A stretch of 64,000 nucleotides of DNA from contig NC_017527.1 in assembly GCF_000235565.1 (NCBI RefSeq), positions 1,364,001-1,428,000 on the forward strand. The letters run 5' to 3'. Shown piece after piece: positions 27,008 through 35,564 of the stretch. The position numbers and the translations under genes were made by a program. Position 1 is the stretch's first letter. Each line of letters opens with the position of its first letter. The stretch comes from Methanothrix harundinacea 6Ac (GTDB lineage Archaea > Halobacteriota > Methanosarcinia > Methanotrichales > Methanotrichaceae). Under the pieces are notes generated by a model. The model was not told the origin of the DNA. It did no database searches and worked only from the letters and a program-made list of their open reading frames with translations.

Positions 27008-28690
27008 ATGTCGTCATTGGTTTCCAGGTTCGTATCAGGGACGGAATTCGAGGCTTACGAAGAATTTAAAAATAATATGAAGATAAATGTGCCGGAGAGG
27101 TTCAACTTCGCCTTCGACGTGGTGGACGTCTACGCCGAAATGGCACCTGATAAAAAAGCCCTCGTCTGGTGCAACGACCGGGGCGACGAGCTTATCCTCA
27201 CCTTCGGGGAGCTGAAGCGGAGGAGCGACCAGGCGGCAAACTTATTTAAAAAGTGCGGCATAAGAAAGGGGGACTCGGTCATGCTGACCCTGAAGGGGCG
27301 GTACGACTTCTGGATATGCATGGTGGGGCTCCATAAGGTAGGGGCGGTGGCGATCCCGGCGACCCACATGTTGAGGGCGAAGGACATCGCCTATCGGATC
27401 AGCAAGGCGGACCTCAAGATGATCGTCTCCATCGCAGAGGACGGCGTCCCCGACGAGGTCGACGGAGCCTGCCGGGATCTCGAGGGGGCGAAGCCCGTCA
27501 GGGCCCTAGTCGGCGACGGCGTCGATAGGCCCGGCTGGCTCGACTTCCGCCGGGAGCTGGCGGCGGCTTCGCCGGAGTTTGAGCGGCCCCCGGGGCGAGA
27601 GGCGACGGAGAACGGGGACGTCCTCCTCGCCTACTTCACCTCCGGGACCACCGGCTACCCCAAGATGGTGAAGCACGACCAGACATATCCCCTGGGCCAC
27701 ATCCTGACGGCGAAGTTCTGGCAGAACGTCGTCGAGGACGGCCTCCACTACACCGTCGCCGACACCGGCTGGGCGAAGTGCGTCTGGGGCCAGATCTACG
27801 GCCAGTGGATCGCGGGCTCGGGGGTCTTCGCCTACGACTACGACAGGTTCGACGCCGGCAGGATGATGGAGATGGCGACCAAGCATGGTGTCACCACCTT
27901 CTGCGCCCCGCCGACGATCTATCGTTTCATGATCAAGGGGGATATGTCGAGGTACGACTTCTCCTCCCTCAAGTACGCCGTCACCGCCGGCGAGCCCCTC
28001 AACCCCACCGTCTACGACCTATTCTTCGAGGCGACGGGGCTGCGGCTGATGGAGGGGTACGGCCAGACGGAGACGGTCGTGGCCATCGCCAACTTTCCGA
28101 TGATGAACCCGAAGCCCGGATCGATGGGGAAGCCGTCGCCCGGTTACGACATAGTCCTCGTCGACAAGGACGACCGGATCTGCGATGTGGGGGAGGAGGG
28201 GGAGATCGTCATCAGGACCGACGAGGGAAAGCCCCCGGGGCTCTTTATCGACTACCACCTCGACCCCGATAGGATGAGAAACACCTGGCACGACGACTAC
28301 TATCATACCGGGGACACCGCCTGGATGGACGAGGACGGCTACCTCTGGTTCATCGGGAGGACCGACGACATGATCAAGAGCTCCGGCTATCGGGTCGGCC
28401 CCTTCGAGGTGGAGAACGCCCTCATGTCCCACCCGGCGGTGATGGAGTGCGCCGTCACCGGCGTCGCCGACCCCCTCCGGGGACAGGTGGTGAAGGCGAC
28501 GGTCGTCCTGACGAAGGGTCACACCCCATCGGAGGAGCTGGAGGTCGAGCTCCAAAACCACGTCAAGAAGGTGACCGCCCCCTACAAGTACCCTCGGATC
28601 ATAGAGTTCGTGGAGGCCCTCCCCAAGACGATCAGCGGCAAGATAAGAAGGATCGAGATCAGGGAGAGGGACGAGACGAGGGGCGGATGA
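27008..28690 (+). CDS. AMP-forming acyl-CoA synthetase (MACS-like)
   Basis: 560 residues of the adenylate-forming family. The phosphate loop [12 protein letters not shown] near residue 212, the YGQTE motif near 350, the hinge [18 protein letters not shown] near 437, [12 protein letters not shown] near 460 and the catalytic-lysine tail [10 protein letters not shown] near 543 are all intact. Length and motifs fit the medium-chain or branched acyl-CoA synthetases of methanogens (Methanosarcina acetivorans has a characterised homologue preferring 2-methylbutyrate) better than the 650-residue acetyl-CoA synthetase used for acetate. The substrate is not known here. The ATG has only a weak ribosome site (AGGAAGGG). 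Confidence 0.9.
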   Translation: MSSLVSRFVSGTEFEAYEEFKNNMKINVPERFNFAFDVVDVYAEMAPDKKALVWCNDRGDELILTFGELKRRSDQAANLFKKCGIRKGDSVMLTLKGRYDFWICMVGLHKVGAVAIPATHMLRAKDIAYRISKADLKMIVSIAEDGVPDEVDGACRDLEGAKPVRALVGDGVDRPGWLDFRRELAAASPEFERPPGREATENGDVLLAYFTSGTTGYPKMVKHDQTYPLGHILTAKFWQNVVEDGLHYTVADTGWAKCVWGQIYGQWIAGSGVFAYDYDRFDAGRMMEMATKHGVTTFCAPPTIYRFMIKGDMSRYDFSSLKYAVTAGEPLNPTVYDLFFEATGLRLMEGYGQTETVVAIANFPMMNPKPGSMGKPSPGYDIVLVDKDDRICDVGEEGEIVIRTDEGKPPGLFIDYHLDPDRMRNTWHDDYYHTGDTAWMDEDGYLWFIGRTDDMIKSSGYRVGPFEVENALMSHPAVMECAVTGVADPLRGQVVKATVVLTKGHTPSEELEVELQNHVKKVTAPYKYPRIIEFVEALPKTISGKIRRIEIRERDETRGG

Positions 28691-28752
28691 ATCCCCGATC
28701 GTTGAATGGGGCCCATTAGGGGATGGCGGCGCAATCCAGGGAGGCGCAGGAT

Positions 28753-29733
28753 ATGGCATACCAGGTGAAGCTGATATCGAAGGAGGAGAAGGGGGACCTG
28801 GCGGAGCGGTACGGTCTCCAGGTGAGGTATGAGGTGAAGTCGGAGATCTATGGCTGCTGCATCAAGCTGCTCACTGGATCGGAGGAGGTGAGGGACCGGT
28901 GGGAAGAGAACTTCTACAACATATCCCAGAACATAAGGTCCCACGCGAGGCTATACGTCGTCAGCGACCCCGAGATGGGGGAGGACCGGGTCTTCTACGA
29001 CCCCCAGTCCAAGACCGCCTTCCTCGTCAACGTCACCTACTACGGCTGGATCAAGTCCCTGGCCCTCAGCGCCGCCGGGGACGTCCTGGAGGACCAGCAC
29101 GGGATCTACTCCGTCCACGGCGCCTGCCTCGACCTCCGGGGCCGCGGGATCTGCCTCCTGGGCGGGTCGGGGGCGGGAAAGACGACCCACACCTACGGCC
29201 TCCTGAGGAGGCCCGAGACCCGGGTCGTCTCCGACGACTGGTTCTTCGCCCGGATCTACGGCGACGACGTCCTGGCCTTTGGCTCGGAGAAGAACTTCTA
29301 CATCAGGGCGGAGCTCTCGGAGATCTGGAGGGAGTTTGGCGGGCTCATCGAGAAGGCAGAGTTCGATGAGGAGGGGAGGGGGGTCGTCGACCTCCGTCTC
29401 GCCATCGGCAAGGGCAGGATCCTCCCCCTCACCACCCTCTCGGCGGTGATAATCCTGAAGCGCGACCCCGAGGATGAGGTGATAAAGAGGAGGCTCTCCC
29501 CCGGTGAGGCCCTCTCGATCCTGGAGGAGAACGGCTACTATAACCCCCACCTCCTGGTGAAGGACGAGTTCAAGGGGGCCCTCCGGAGCGGATTCTTCCG
29601 GGAGCTCTTCACGAGGGTCCCCGTCTTCATGGTCAACACCGTCAGGACCCCCGAGGAGAGCCAGAGGGCGATTGGAGATCTGATATCCGAAGCCCTCCGG
29701 CAGGAGGGCGGCCTCATGGGAGGGGAGCGGTGA
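28753..29733 (+). CDS. HprK-like P-loop kinase-fold protein
   Basis: 326 residues. The Walker A motif GGSGAGKTTHTYG lies near residue 140, followed by VVSDDWFFARI, which resembles the catalytic Asp region of HPr kinase/phosphorylase and PEP carboxykinase-like ATPases. The N-terminal 120 residues form an alpha/beta domain of no known family. Archaea generally lack the PTS protein HPr, so the substrate must be something else. ATG 28753 has GGGAGG at 9-nt spacing and is preferred over ATG 28723. It follows the acyl-CoA synthetase by about 60 bp and may be co-transcribed. Confidence 0.75.
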   Translation: MAYQVKLISKEEKGDLAERYGLQVRYEVKSEIYGCCIKLLTGSEEVRDRWEENFYNISQNIRSHARLYVVSDPEMGEDRVFYDPQSKTAFLVNVTYYGWIKSLALSAAGDVLEDQHGIYSVHGACLDLRGRGICLLGGSGAGKTTHTYGLLRRPETRVVSDDWFFARIYGDDVLAFGSEKNFYIRAELSEIWREFGGLIEKAEFDEEGRGVVDLRLAIGKGRILPLTTLSAVIILKRDPEDEVIKRRLSPGEALSILEENGYYNPHLLVKDEFKGALRSGFFRELFTRVPVFMVNTVRTPEESQRAIGDLISEALRQEGGLMGGER

Positions 29734-29790
29734 TCAGATCCGGAGGATCGGGCGGAGGTCTATCTATCCCCCAATACGGCCTTTGGCCGG

Positions 29791-30132
29791 CTAGGGCCTG
29801 ACGTAGGCCCACCCTTCCGACTGCCTCTTCACCAGCTCCCCCGTCCCCGTGGGGACGACCTCGGCGACGGCCATCACCTCCTCCTCTCCGATCCCCATGG
29901 CTCGGAGGGTCCTGGAGCAGACGGCGAACCGGACTCCCCGGGCGGCCAGCTCTTCGACCCTCTCGCCGAGGGGGGAGGCCTTGAGGAGGGCGGCCACCCC
30001 CTCGGAGTTGGCCAGGATCTCCGCCTCCACCAGATCGTCCCCCAGATCTGCCAGGAGGTTATTTACGTTGTTCAGGGCAAGGCTCGCCCGATCCTTCTCT
30101 GCAAGATGTAAGATGGCTCGATACCTCTTCAA
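29791..30132 (-). CDS. DsrE-family sulfur-relay-like protein
   Basis: 113 residues with the DsrE/DsrF-like fold: RYRAILHLAEKD start, central NVNNLLADLGDDLVEAEILAN, VRFAVCSRTLRAMG with a single cysteine near residue 73, and GTGELVKRQSEGWAYVRP at the end. Family members handle persulfide sulfur or are simply small ligand-binding proteins. The start is TTG 30132 with GTGAGGAG at suitable spacing. It stands alone, convergent with the HprK-like gene. Confidence 0.8.
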   Translation of the reverse strand: MKRYRAILHLAEKDRASLALNNVNNLLADLGDDLVEAEILANSEGVAALLKASPLGERVEELAARGVRFAVCSRTLRAMGIGEEEVMAVAEVVPTGTGELVKRQSEGWAYVRP

Positions 30133-30503
30133 GGCTGACTCCTCACCGACTCTTTTCTCCTGACTATGGAAGTAATCCTTATTCTAGCCTCCCCCTAAAC
30201 CACCTCAAGACGGGAGCCCCGGGACGACGACCCTTTGAGGTGATGTATGGGGGCCTCGAAGATGGTCTTGGAGCTGGTCAGGATGAAAAAGGAAAAAAAT
30301 GGAGGGAGGTATAGGAGGGAGGACTGGCAGCCGACAACTGCCGTATCCTACTACGTCATTTGTCTTATTTAAGGGCTTCGGTCCCCGGGACGAGGGCTCC
30401 AGTCTCTGGCAATGCGGCCGATCAAGACGGATGAAGGTCGGGGCCTTCCCCATCTCCTCCGGGACCGACAGTTTGATCTCTCCATCAATTCACAGCCCCT
30501 CCG
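30133..30503. other. Intergenic region
   Basis: This 371-bp divergent gap contains no supported gene. A CTTATTTAAGG element near 30364-30374 could be a TATA box for the HAD gene to the right, giving a leader of about 110 nt. Short frames here lack ribosome sites. Confidence 0.4.
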
Positions 30504-31319
30504 ATGTCCGGAGATCTGGCGGTGATATTCGACGTTGCTGGCACCATGCTGGAGATGTACCGGGTGGCGAAGGAGATCTCCCAGGAGGGGCTCTTGGAGG
30601 GGATCGTCACAATGGAGCTGGTGATGGAGGGGGGTAGGAGGGCCCTGGTGATCCCCCAGCTCCATCCCGAGGAGGTCCTGGGGGCGCCGCCCCAGATGCC
30701 CCTCGCTGTCTTCTTCCGGGGGAGGGAGAGGAATGTAAAGGTGAGCTGCTCCAGGCTTCCCGTTTCCGATGAGGAGGCTCTCTCGGTCCTCCTCCGCTCC
30801 GGGGCGGAGGTGGCGAACCTTCAGGAGACCCTGGCCGCGGTCTCCGCCAGATGCCCCGATTTCTACTGCACTGCGGGGCTGATTGTGGACGTCGAGGCGG
30901 GGGTGGTGACCCACTCCGTCAGCACCGGAGGTAGGCCCTTTCCTGCCCTGGAGGAGGCATTGGCGGAGCTGGAGGGGATGGGGGCCGATATCTACGTCGC
31001 CTCCGGCGACAGCATGCGGAGCCTCTCGGTCCTCACCAGGTGCCGGGGGATAAAGAGGGAGCGGATATACCCCGCCTCCAAGCCCCGCCGCAAAGAGGAG
31101 ATCGTCGAGGGGCTGAAGGACGATTATAAGCTGGTCGTCATGGTGGGAGACGGCCTCAACGATCGGTACGCCCTGAAGGCGGCAGACCTGGGGGTCCTGA
31201 CGGTCCAGCAGGAGAGCCGCCCGCCTAAGGAGCTGATGGAGGCGGCGGACGAGGTGATCGACGACATCGGGAAGCTTCCGGGGCTGGTGAGGGAGAGGCT
31301 CTCGAGGACGGTGGGATAG
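30504..31319 (+). CDS. HAD-superfamily protein with a P-type-ATPase-like active site
   Basis: 271 residues. HAD motif I reads FDVAGTMLE: the nucleophile Asp is present but the acid/base Asp two residues on is Ala, as P-type ATPases replace it with Thr. Motif II is YVASGDSMRS near 165 and motif III/IV is VVMVGDGLNDRYALKAADLG near 208, with Lys in ASKPRRKEE. So an aspartyl-phosphate could form but turn over slowly. There is no membrane domain, and residues 20-140 form a cap of unknown type. No ribosome site precedes the ATG. Confidence 0.75.
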   Translation: MSGDLAVIFDVAGTMLEMYRVAKEISQEGLLEGIVTMELVMEGGRRALVIPQLHPEEVLGAPPQMPLAVFFRGRERNVKVSCSRLPVSDEEALSVLLRSGAEVANLQETLAAVSARCPDFYCTAGLIVDVEAGVVTHSVSTGGRPFPALEEALAELEGMGADIYVASGDSMRSLSVLTRCRGIKRERIYPASKPRRKEEIVEGLKDDYKLVVMVGDGLNDRYALKAADLGVLTVQQESRPPKELMEAADEVIDDIGKLPGLVRERLSRTVG

Positions 31320-31444
31320 AAGCCCCGGGGGCCCATCCCATCGGCCTCCATCCTCTTCCGGAGATCGGCAATCATCCCGTACATTGACAATATTGTGGTC
31401 CGATGAATAGGCTGGAAGAATCTCATCCCCAATATTAAAGAAAG

Positions 31445-31456
31445 CTATTTATACTT
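31445..31456 (+). promoter_or_regulatory. TATA box for the coiled-coil wHTH gene
   Basis: CTATTTATACTT, about 95 bp before the ATG, in an AT-rich promoter region; a leader of about 70 nt is expected. Confidence 0.45.
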
Positions 31457-31547
31457 GGATTGTGACCACGTTACCTTAAAGTATTTTCGACGCCTCAGGA
31501 GAGGGGGACTAGATTGAGAACAAGATGTACGGGGAGATATAAGGGGA

Positions 31548-32117
31548 ATGGAAGTAATGTTTGAAGAACTTTTGGAAGTTTACAAAAACAAAGTGTCAGA
31601 CAGTGAGCGGGAGCTGGAAGAGAACCGGGCTATGATGGGCCTCATTCTGGCGGTGGAGAACATCTCCAACATGCTGACCGCAAAGCAGCAGGACGTCGAT
31701 CTCCTGGGGAGGCTCATCGACCAGGTGGACCACCTCTCAAAGGAGGTGGCAGATCTCAAAAGCCAGATGAAGACCAGACATGCGAAGTCCTCCGTCGGCA
31801 GGGCTCCCAAGGTCTCCGAAGGAAACGCCCTCGACGGCCACACCGAGACCCTGATAGACCTTTTGAGGGAGCGGCCCGGGAGGTACACCACCAGTGAGCT
31901 GGTGGAGATGCTCGGCCTGAATAAGACGACGGTGATAACGGTGATGAAGCGGGCTGTGGATATGGACCCAGCCCACGTCAAGCTCACCCAGGGAAAGAGG
32001 AGGAAGCTCTACCTCTCCTACATCCCCGAGGACGATGAGCCGGGGGAGAGGAGGGAGGCGGAGTCCCCCACCGAAGAGGAGGACCGGGTCCGCCTCGAGC
32101 TGATGTCCATGACCTGA
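31548..32117 (+). CDS. Coiled-coil winged-helix DNA-binding protein
   Basis: 189 residues. The N-terminal half is a long heptad-rich helix (DLLGRLIDQVDHLSKEVADL) that should dimerise. Residues about 100-150 form a winged helix with TETLIDLLRERPGRYTTSE, LVEMLGLNKTTVITVMKRA and the wing LTQGKRRKLYLS. The C-terminus is acidic and disordered. A transcription regulator is the natural reading; its targets are unknown. AAGGGG precedes the ATG. It is transcribed alone from a clear TATA promoter. Confidence 0.75.
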   Translation: MEVMFEELLEVYKNKVSDSERELEENRAMMGLILAVENISNMLTAKQQDVDLLGRLIDQVDHLSKEVADLKSQMKTRHAKSSVGRAPKVSEGNALDGHTETLIDLLRERPGRYTTSELVEMLGLNKTTVITVMKRAVDMDPAHVKLTQGKRRKLYLSYIPEDDEPGERREAESPTEEEDRVRLELMSMT

Positions 32118-32433
32118 AGCCCCCTTGCGACCTTCCGACCTGGCATCTCCATCGCCCTCGACGAGGGTAAAAACCCCTCTCTACCGGTTGAGCCGCCTGC
32201 TCCCTTCCCTTATCAAGGTCTCCCCTCATCGCCTCCCTCCGAGGAGGATTCATGGGTGGAGAGGCTCTCCCTCCCGCGGCGGCGACGATGGGGAGGGGCC
32301 TGCAGCATCTCCCTTCTCCCATCTCTTCTTGTCGCCCCCGGGAGTCTGCCTCCCCTCCTTCGATGGGATAGTTTCTTAGTTCTCGACCGGTCCCTTGAAG
32401 AGGGATGAAGGATCACCTCAGATTCCAGGAGGG
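32118..32433. other. Intergenic region
   Basis: No gene is supported in these 316 bp. A short GAGGG/CCCTC stem near 32163-32180 following the regulator gene could mark a transcript end. The rest is GC-rich and without a clear TATA box. Confidence 0.35.
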
Positions 32434-33207
32434 ATGGGAACGATCGATGCTGAGGCCTTTCTGATCGACCTGGACGGGGTCCTCTACGTGGACAAGACCC
32501 CCATCCCCGGGGCTAAAGAGGCCCTCGCCCAGCTGGAGGAGAGGGGGTATCGCCGCAGGTTCGTCTCCAACACCACCTCGAAGTCCAGAAGGGGGCTGGC
32601 GGGCTTCCTCGGAGCCCTCGGGTTTGAGATCTCCGCCGAGGAGATCTTCACCCCCGCCGTCGCCGCCGCCGGGCGGCTCCGGTCTCGGAATGAGCGGTGC
32701 TTCCTCGTTGCGGGGCCGAGCCTCCGGGAGGATTTCGATGAGGCCGGGGTCGGCGTAGCCGAGGAGGGGGTGGATTGCGTGGTGGTGGGGGACGCCGAGG
32801 CGGATTTCACCTACGACCGGCTGAACCGGGCCTTCCGGATGGTGATGGAGGGGTCCCGGATCATCGCCCTCGAGAAGGACAGGTACTGGATGGGGGCTGG
32901 CGGCCTCACCCTCGCTGCGGGCCCCTTCGTCGCCGCCCTGGAGTACGCCTCGGGGAGAAAGGCGGAGTTGGTGGGGAAGCCCTCCCCCGATTTCTTCGCC
33001 CTCGCCCTCCGGGACCTGGGCGCCTCCCCCGAAGAGGCGGCGATGATCGGCGACGACATAAACTCCGACGTCGGCGGGGCAAAGAACGTCGGGATGAAGG
33101 GGATTTTGGTGAGGACTGGAAAGTACCGGGAGGAGGCGGTGGCTCCCTCGGGGATCTCTCCCGACCTGATCCTGGGCTCGATCGCGGAGCTCGGGGACCA
33201 TCTATGA
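32434..33207 (+). CDS. HAD-IIA (NagD-like) phosphatase
   Basis: 257 residues from ATG 32434. Motif I is LIDLDGVLYVDKTPIPGA, motif II RRFVSNTTSKSRRGLAGF, and the late block GKPSPDFFALALRDL plus MIGDDINSDVGGAKNVGMKG gives motifs III and IV, with the C2-type cap between. Relatives dephosphorylate sugar phosphates, 4-nitrophenyl phosphate or pyrophosphate analogues. An upstream TTG (32395) extends the frame but adds no conserved residues. It ends in an ATGA overlap with the next gene. Confidence 0.88.
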   Translation: MGTIDAEAFLIDLDGVLYVDKTPIPGAKEALAQLEERGYRRRFVSNTTSKSRRGLAGFLGALGFEISAEEIFTPAVAAAGRLRSRNERCFLVAGPSLREDFDEAGVGVAEEGVDCVVVGDAEADFTYDRLNRAFRMVMEGSRIIALEKDRYWMGAGGLTLAAGPFVAALEYASGRKAELVGKPSPDFFALALRDLGASPEEAAMIGDDINSDVGGAKNVGMKGILVRTGKYREEAVAPSGISPDLILGSIAELGDHL

Positions 33208-33767
33208 GGCGGATCTCGGCGGCGGAGGGCGGGGCCTGGCCCCTCCCCGGAGTCGAGAGGCTGGTCCCGGCCCCGGGGTCGCCGGGCTCCTTCTGGGAGG
33301 ATCGGGGAGACCGGCGCCACTGCGGCGTCGACCTCTACGCTCCGGCCGGGTCAAAGGTCGCCTCCATCGGCGAGGCGACCGTCCTGGAGGTGGGGCCCTT
33401 CACCAACCCCCGGTCCGTCCCCTACTGGAACGAGACCCTCTACCTCCTCGTCGAGGACGAGGGGGGCCGTTTCTTCAAGCTGGCGGAGCTCGCCAGTGCA
33501 GAGGTGAGGGTCGGCGACCGCATAGAATCAGGCCAGATCCTGGGGCGGGTGGGATCGGTGCTGAACCCCATGAAGATCGACGATCGAGCCCCCGCCTACA
33601 TAAGAGGACTGGAGGACCGGGGGAGGACGGCCATGCTCCACCTGGAGCTCTATGCATCGCGGCCGGAATCCTCGGAGAGGTACCGGGGAGGAAACTGGTT
33701 TGGTCCCGGAAGGCCCCGGGGGCTCCTCGACCCCACCGACCTCCTCATCGCCTCCTCCAGAGGATGA
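33204..33767 (+). CDS. M23/LytM-like domain protein with altered metal site
   Basis: 187 residues. The segment RRHCGVDLYAPAGSKVASIG matches the HxxxD metal motif of M23 peptidases, followed by the lipoyl-like beta strands ending VGDRIESGQILGRVGSV. The second zinc motif, normally HxH, reads LHLELY, so one ligand is missing and peptidase activity is doubtful. There is no signal peptide, which also argues against a wall hydrolase. It begins at ATG 33204 inside the HAD phosphatase stop (ATGA), so the two are made together. Confidence 0.65.
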   Translation: MRRISAAEGGAWPLPGVERLVPAPGSPGSFWEDRGDRRHCGVDLYAPAGSKVASIGEATVLEVGPFTNPRSVPYWNETLYLLVEDEGGRFFKLAELASAEVRVGDRIESGQILGRVGSVLNPMKIDDRAPAYIRGLEDRGRTAMLHLELYASRPESSERYRGGNWFGPGRPRGLLDPTDLLIASSRG

Positions 33768-33814
33768 GATGAGATAGGAGGGGATGGCCGGCGGGCTCTC
33801 CCTGGGATCAGCCT

Positions 33815-34414
33815 TCAGTCGAGGAGGACGAGGCCGAAGAGGGCGACCCCCTTCGAGTAGGAGTCGAGGACCGCAAGGTCGCATCCTGCCCGCTCCAGGG
33901 TGGCGAAGACGTCGATCCCGGAGGCCTCCATGGAGGGGCGGACCTTGTTCTTGTGCCTGCAGCTCCTGACTTCGGTGAGATCGATAGCTCCCTCCCTCTC
34001 CTCGGGGATGCAGGTCTCGCAGAAGGTGCAGGGAAGGGCGTTGAACCCGAAGGCCTTGTAGTAGCCTGCGAGGAAGGCGGACCTCTCCAGCTGGAATATC
34101 GTCTCGTGGACGGCGTTGATCGACCCCCAGAGGTGGTGGTGGAGGCGTTGGGGCGGGAAGGCGGGGTCCGCCACCGCCTCAAACCTGGCTATGACCCCGA
34201 CTCTGTACTCCTCCAGCACCCGTTGGGTCTCCTCCGGCGTCGGCGAGTAGGGGGGGCATCCCAGGTGCCTTCCGTAGGCCTGGCAGCCGTACCTGCACTT
34301 CAGCCTAACCCAGTTCGCCACCACCACGTCCCCCGCGGATATCTCTCTGAGGTCGGGGTGGACCTCCTGCAGTCTGCTGAAGAGAGCCGCTATGCTGATC
34401 TTCTTAACAGCCAT
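33815..34414 (-). CDS. DUF2284 predicted metal-binding protein
   Basis: 199 residues. The family's cysteine pattern is clear: LKCRYGCQAYGRHLGCPPYS near residue 40 and CTFCETCIP near 135, with CRHKNK after it, suggesting an iron-sulfur or zinc site. The function is unknown; members are common in methanogens and anaerobes. The ATG overlaps the stop of the upstream secreted-protein gene (TAATG), so translation may be coupled. Confidence 0.82.
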   Translation of the reverse strand: MAVKKISIAALFSRLQEVHPDLREISAGDVVVANWVRLKCRYGCQAYGRHLGCPPYSPTPEETQRVLEEYRVGVIARFEAVADPAFPPQRLHHHLWGSINAVHETIFQLERSAFLAGYYKAFGFNALPCTFCETCIPEEREGAIDLTEVRSCRHKNKVRPSMEASGIDVFATLERAGCDLAVLDSYSKGVALFGLVLLD

Positions 34415-34830
34415 TAGGAGTACCACGGGGGCAATGGAAGGCCCAGGAAGCCGACCCAGCCGTCGGAGGTATGATTATATCTTATCATCTGGCTCAGAAG
34501 AGTCGTCTGAACCTTTCCCGTAAGCTGGGCCTCGATCCATGGGTCGTCAGAATGACCGCTGCTGCCGTAGGTGCCGGGGTACAGGTAATCCACGGCGTTC
34601 GACGATTGATTGACCTTCTCCAGGGTTCCGTTGGCGATGGTCATCCAACGGGGCGTTCCGCCCCAGCTCCATAGGCCGTCCTTTTCGTCGGTAGCCGCCG
34701 TGGGCTGGTACGGGAGGTTCTTCAGCCATGCCGCCCCGAAATCTCCTCCGACGCTCACCGGCTCCGCGCCTATGGCGGCGAAGCTGAGAGCGACGAGGGC
34801 CAGAAATGCCAATATGCTAACCGTTCTCAT
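34414..34830 (-). CDS. Small secreted protein of unknown function
   Basis: 138 residues from ATG 34830. The N-terminal MRTVSILAFLALVALSFA followed by AIGAEP is a good signal peptide. The mature part is rich in Trp, Tyr and small polar residues (WSWGGTPRWMTIANGT, YLYPGTYGSSGHSDDPW) and ends LGLPLPPWYS, with two N-glycosylation sequons. There are no cysteines and no recognised domain. A TATA box about 25 bp upstream predicts a leaderless mRNA, which decides this start over a frame extension five codons longer. Confidence 0.65.
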   Translation of the reverse strand: MRTVSILAFLALVALSFAAIGAEPVSVGGDFGAAWLKNLPYQPTAATDEKDGLWSWGGTPRWMTIANGTLEKVNQSSNAVDYLYPGTYGSSGHSDDPWIEAQLTGKVQTTLLSQMIRYNHTSDGWVGFLGLPLPPWYS

Positions 34831-34851
34831 AAATAAACCCCACAATACCCT

Positions 34852-34861
34852 TTATATCGGC
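34852..34861 (-). promoter_or_regulatory. TATA box for the secreted-protein gene
   Basis: Minus-strand CCGATATAAA; its distance of about 25 bp to ATG 34830 fits a leaderless transcript. Confidence 0.5.
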
Positions 34862-34942
34862 TTTTCGGCGCCCCATCGATAAAAGCCTTACGAGATGGAT
34901 CGGGGGCTTCGACCCTTCCCGCCGTCCGAATAAGACCCCGTC

Positions 34943-35458
34943 TCATTCGATCTTTCTAGCCGCCACCTCGATGGCCCGGACGAGGCTCTCCCTTGGGATT
35001 ATCGTCGCCACGGGGATCGATAGGAGCTTCTCCACCGTCGGGCTGACGATTGGAGCACAGACGAGGGCGGCGGCCCCGTCCCTCTCGGCCCGGACGGCGG
35101 CGACGATCGCCTCCTCGATGTTCGTCGCCGAGTACTCCCGGAGGACGAGGAGGCGATCGCCGATCCTCGTCCTCTTCTCCTTGATCTCGTCGAGGACCGG
35201 CCTGGCGGCGATGACGGCTATGAAGCCGGTCTCGGCCCCTTCGAGATCCCTGATCGTCTTCACTATCTGTCGGAGGGTGGTGATGTTCGGCTCCCGGTGG
35301 CCGGACATGATCTTGTAGAGGGTGGACTGGGGTATCGAGGAGACGGCGCTGAACTCCCGGGCGGAGAGCCCCAGCTCCGCCAGGACCTCCTTCATAGCCT
35401 CCCGGAGCTTCTCGTCGGAGGCGAAGGCCGCCCTCATCAACTTCTCGGCGTATGTCAT
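34943..35458 (-). CDS. XRE-type helix-turn-helix regulator with C-terminal sensor-like domain
   Basis: 171 residues. The HTH occupies about residues 20-72 (LSAREFSAVSSIPQSTLYKI, SGHREPNITTLRQIVKTI). The C-terminal part (TGFIAVIAARPVLDEIKEK, AAVRAERDGAAALVCAPIV, IPVATIIPRESLVRAIEVA) has the alternating strand/helix pattern of the PrpR N-terminal sensor fold. It is divergent from the NitT/TauT-like transporter genes, about 100 bp away, and may control them. Confidence 0.78.
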   Translation of the reverse strand: MTYAEKLMRAAFASDEKLREAMKEVLAELGLSAREFSAVSSIPQSTLYKIMSGHREPNITTLRQIVKTIRDLEGAETGFIAVIAARPVLDEIKEKRTRIGDRLLVLREYSATNIEEAIVAAVRAERDGAAALVCAPIVSPTVEKLLSIPVATIIPRESLVRAIEVAARKIE

Positions 35459-35522
35459 CTAATTGTAGAATAATTTCTAAATATTAGTACTTTTGGGATG
35501 AAATATCGGCCATGCCGGAAAA

Positions 35523-35534
35523 TGCTATATATTT
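35523..35534 (+). promoter_or_regulatory. TATA box for the ABC transporter pair
   Basis: TGCTATATATTT, about 35 bp before the TTG start of the substrate-binding protein; GGTGATG lies just before the start. Confidence 0.5.
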
Positions 35535-35564
35535 ACCCCCTCCTCCCTCCTCTGGTGATGACCT

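Noticed and set aside
27008-28690. Acetate-activating acetyl-CoA synthetase of acetoclastic growth
   Set aside because: At 560 residues with MACS-like motifs it is shorter than the usual 630-680-residue Acs, so the substrate is probably a different short or branched acid.
32395-32433. TTG start for the NagD-like gene
   Set aside because: The extension KRDEGSPQIPGG adds no conserved sequence; the ATG at 32434 lies directly before the motif I strand.
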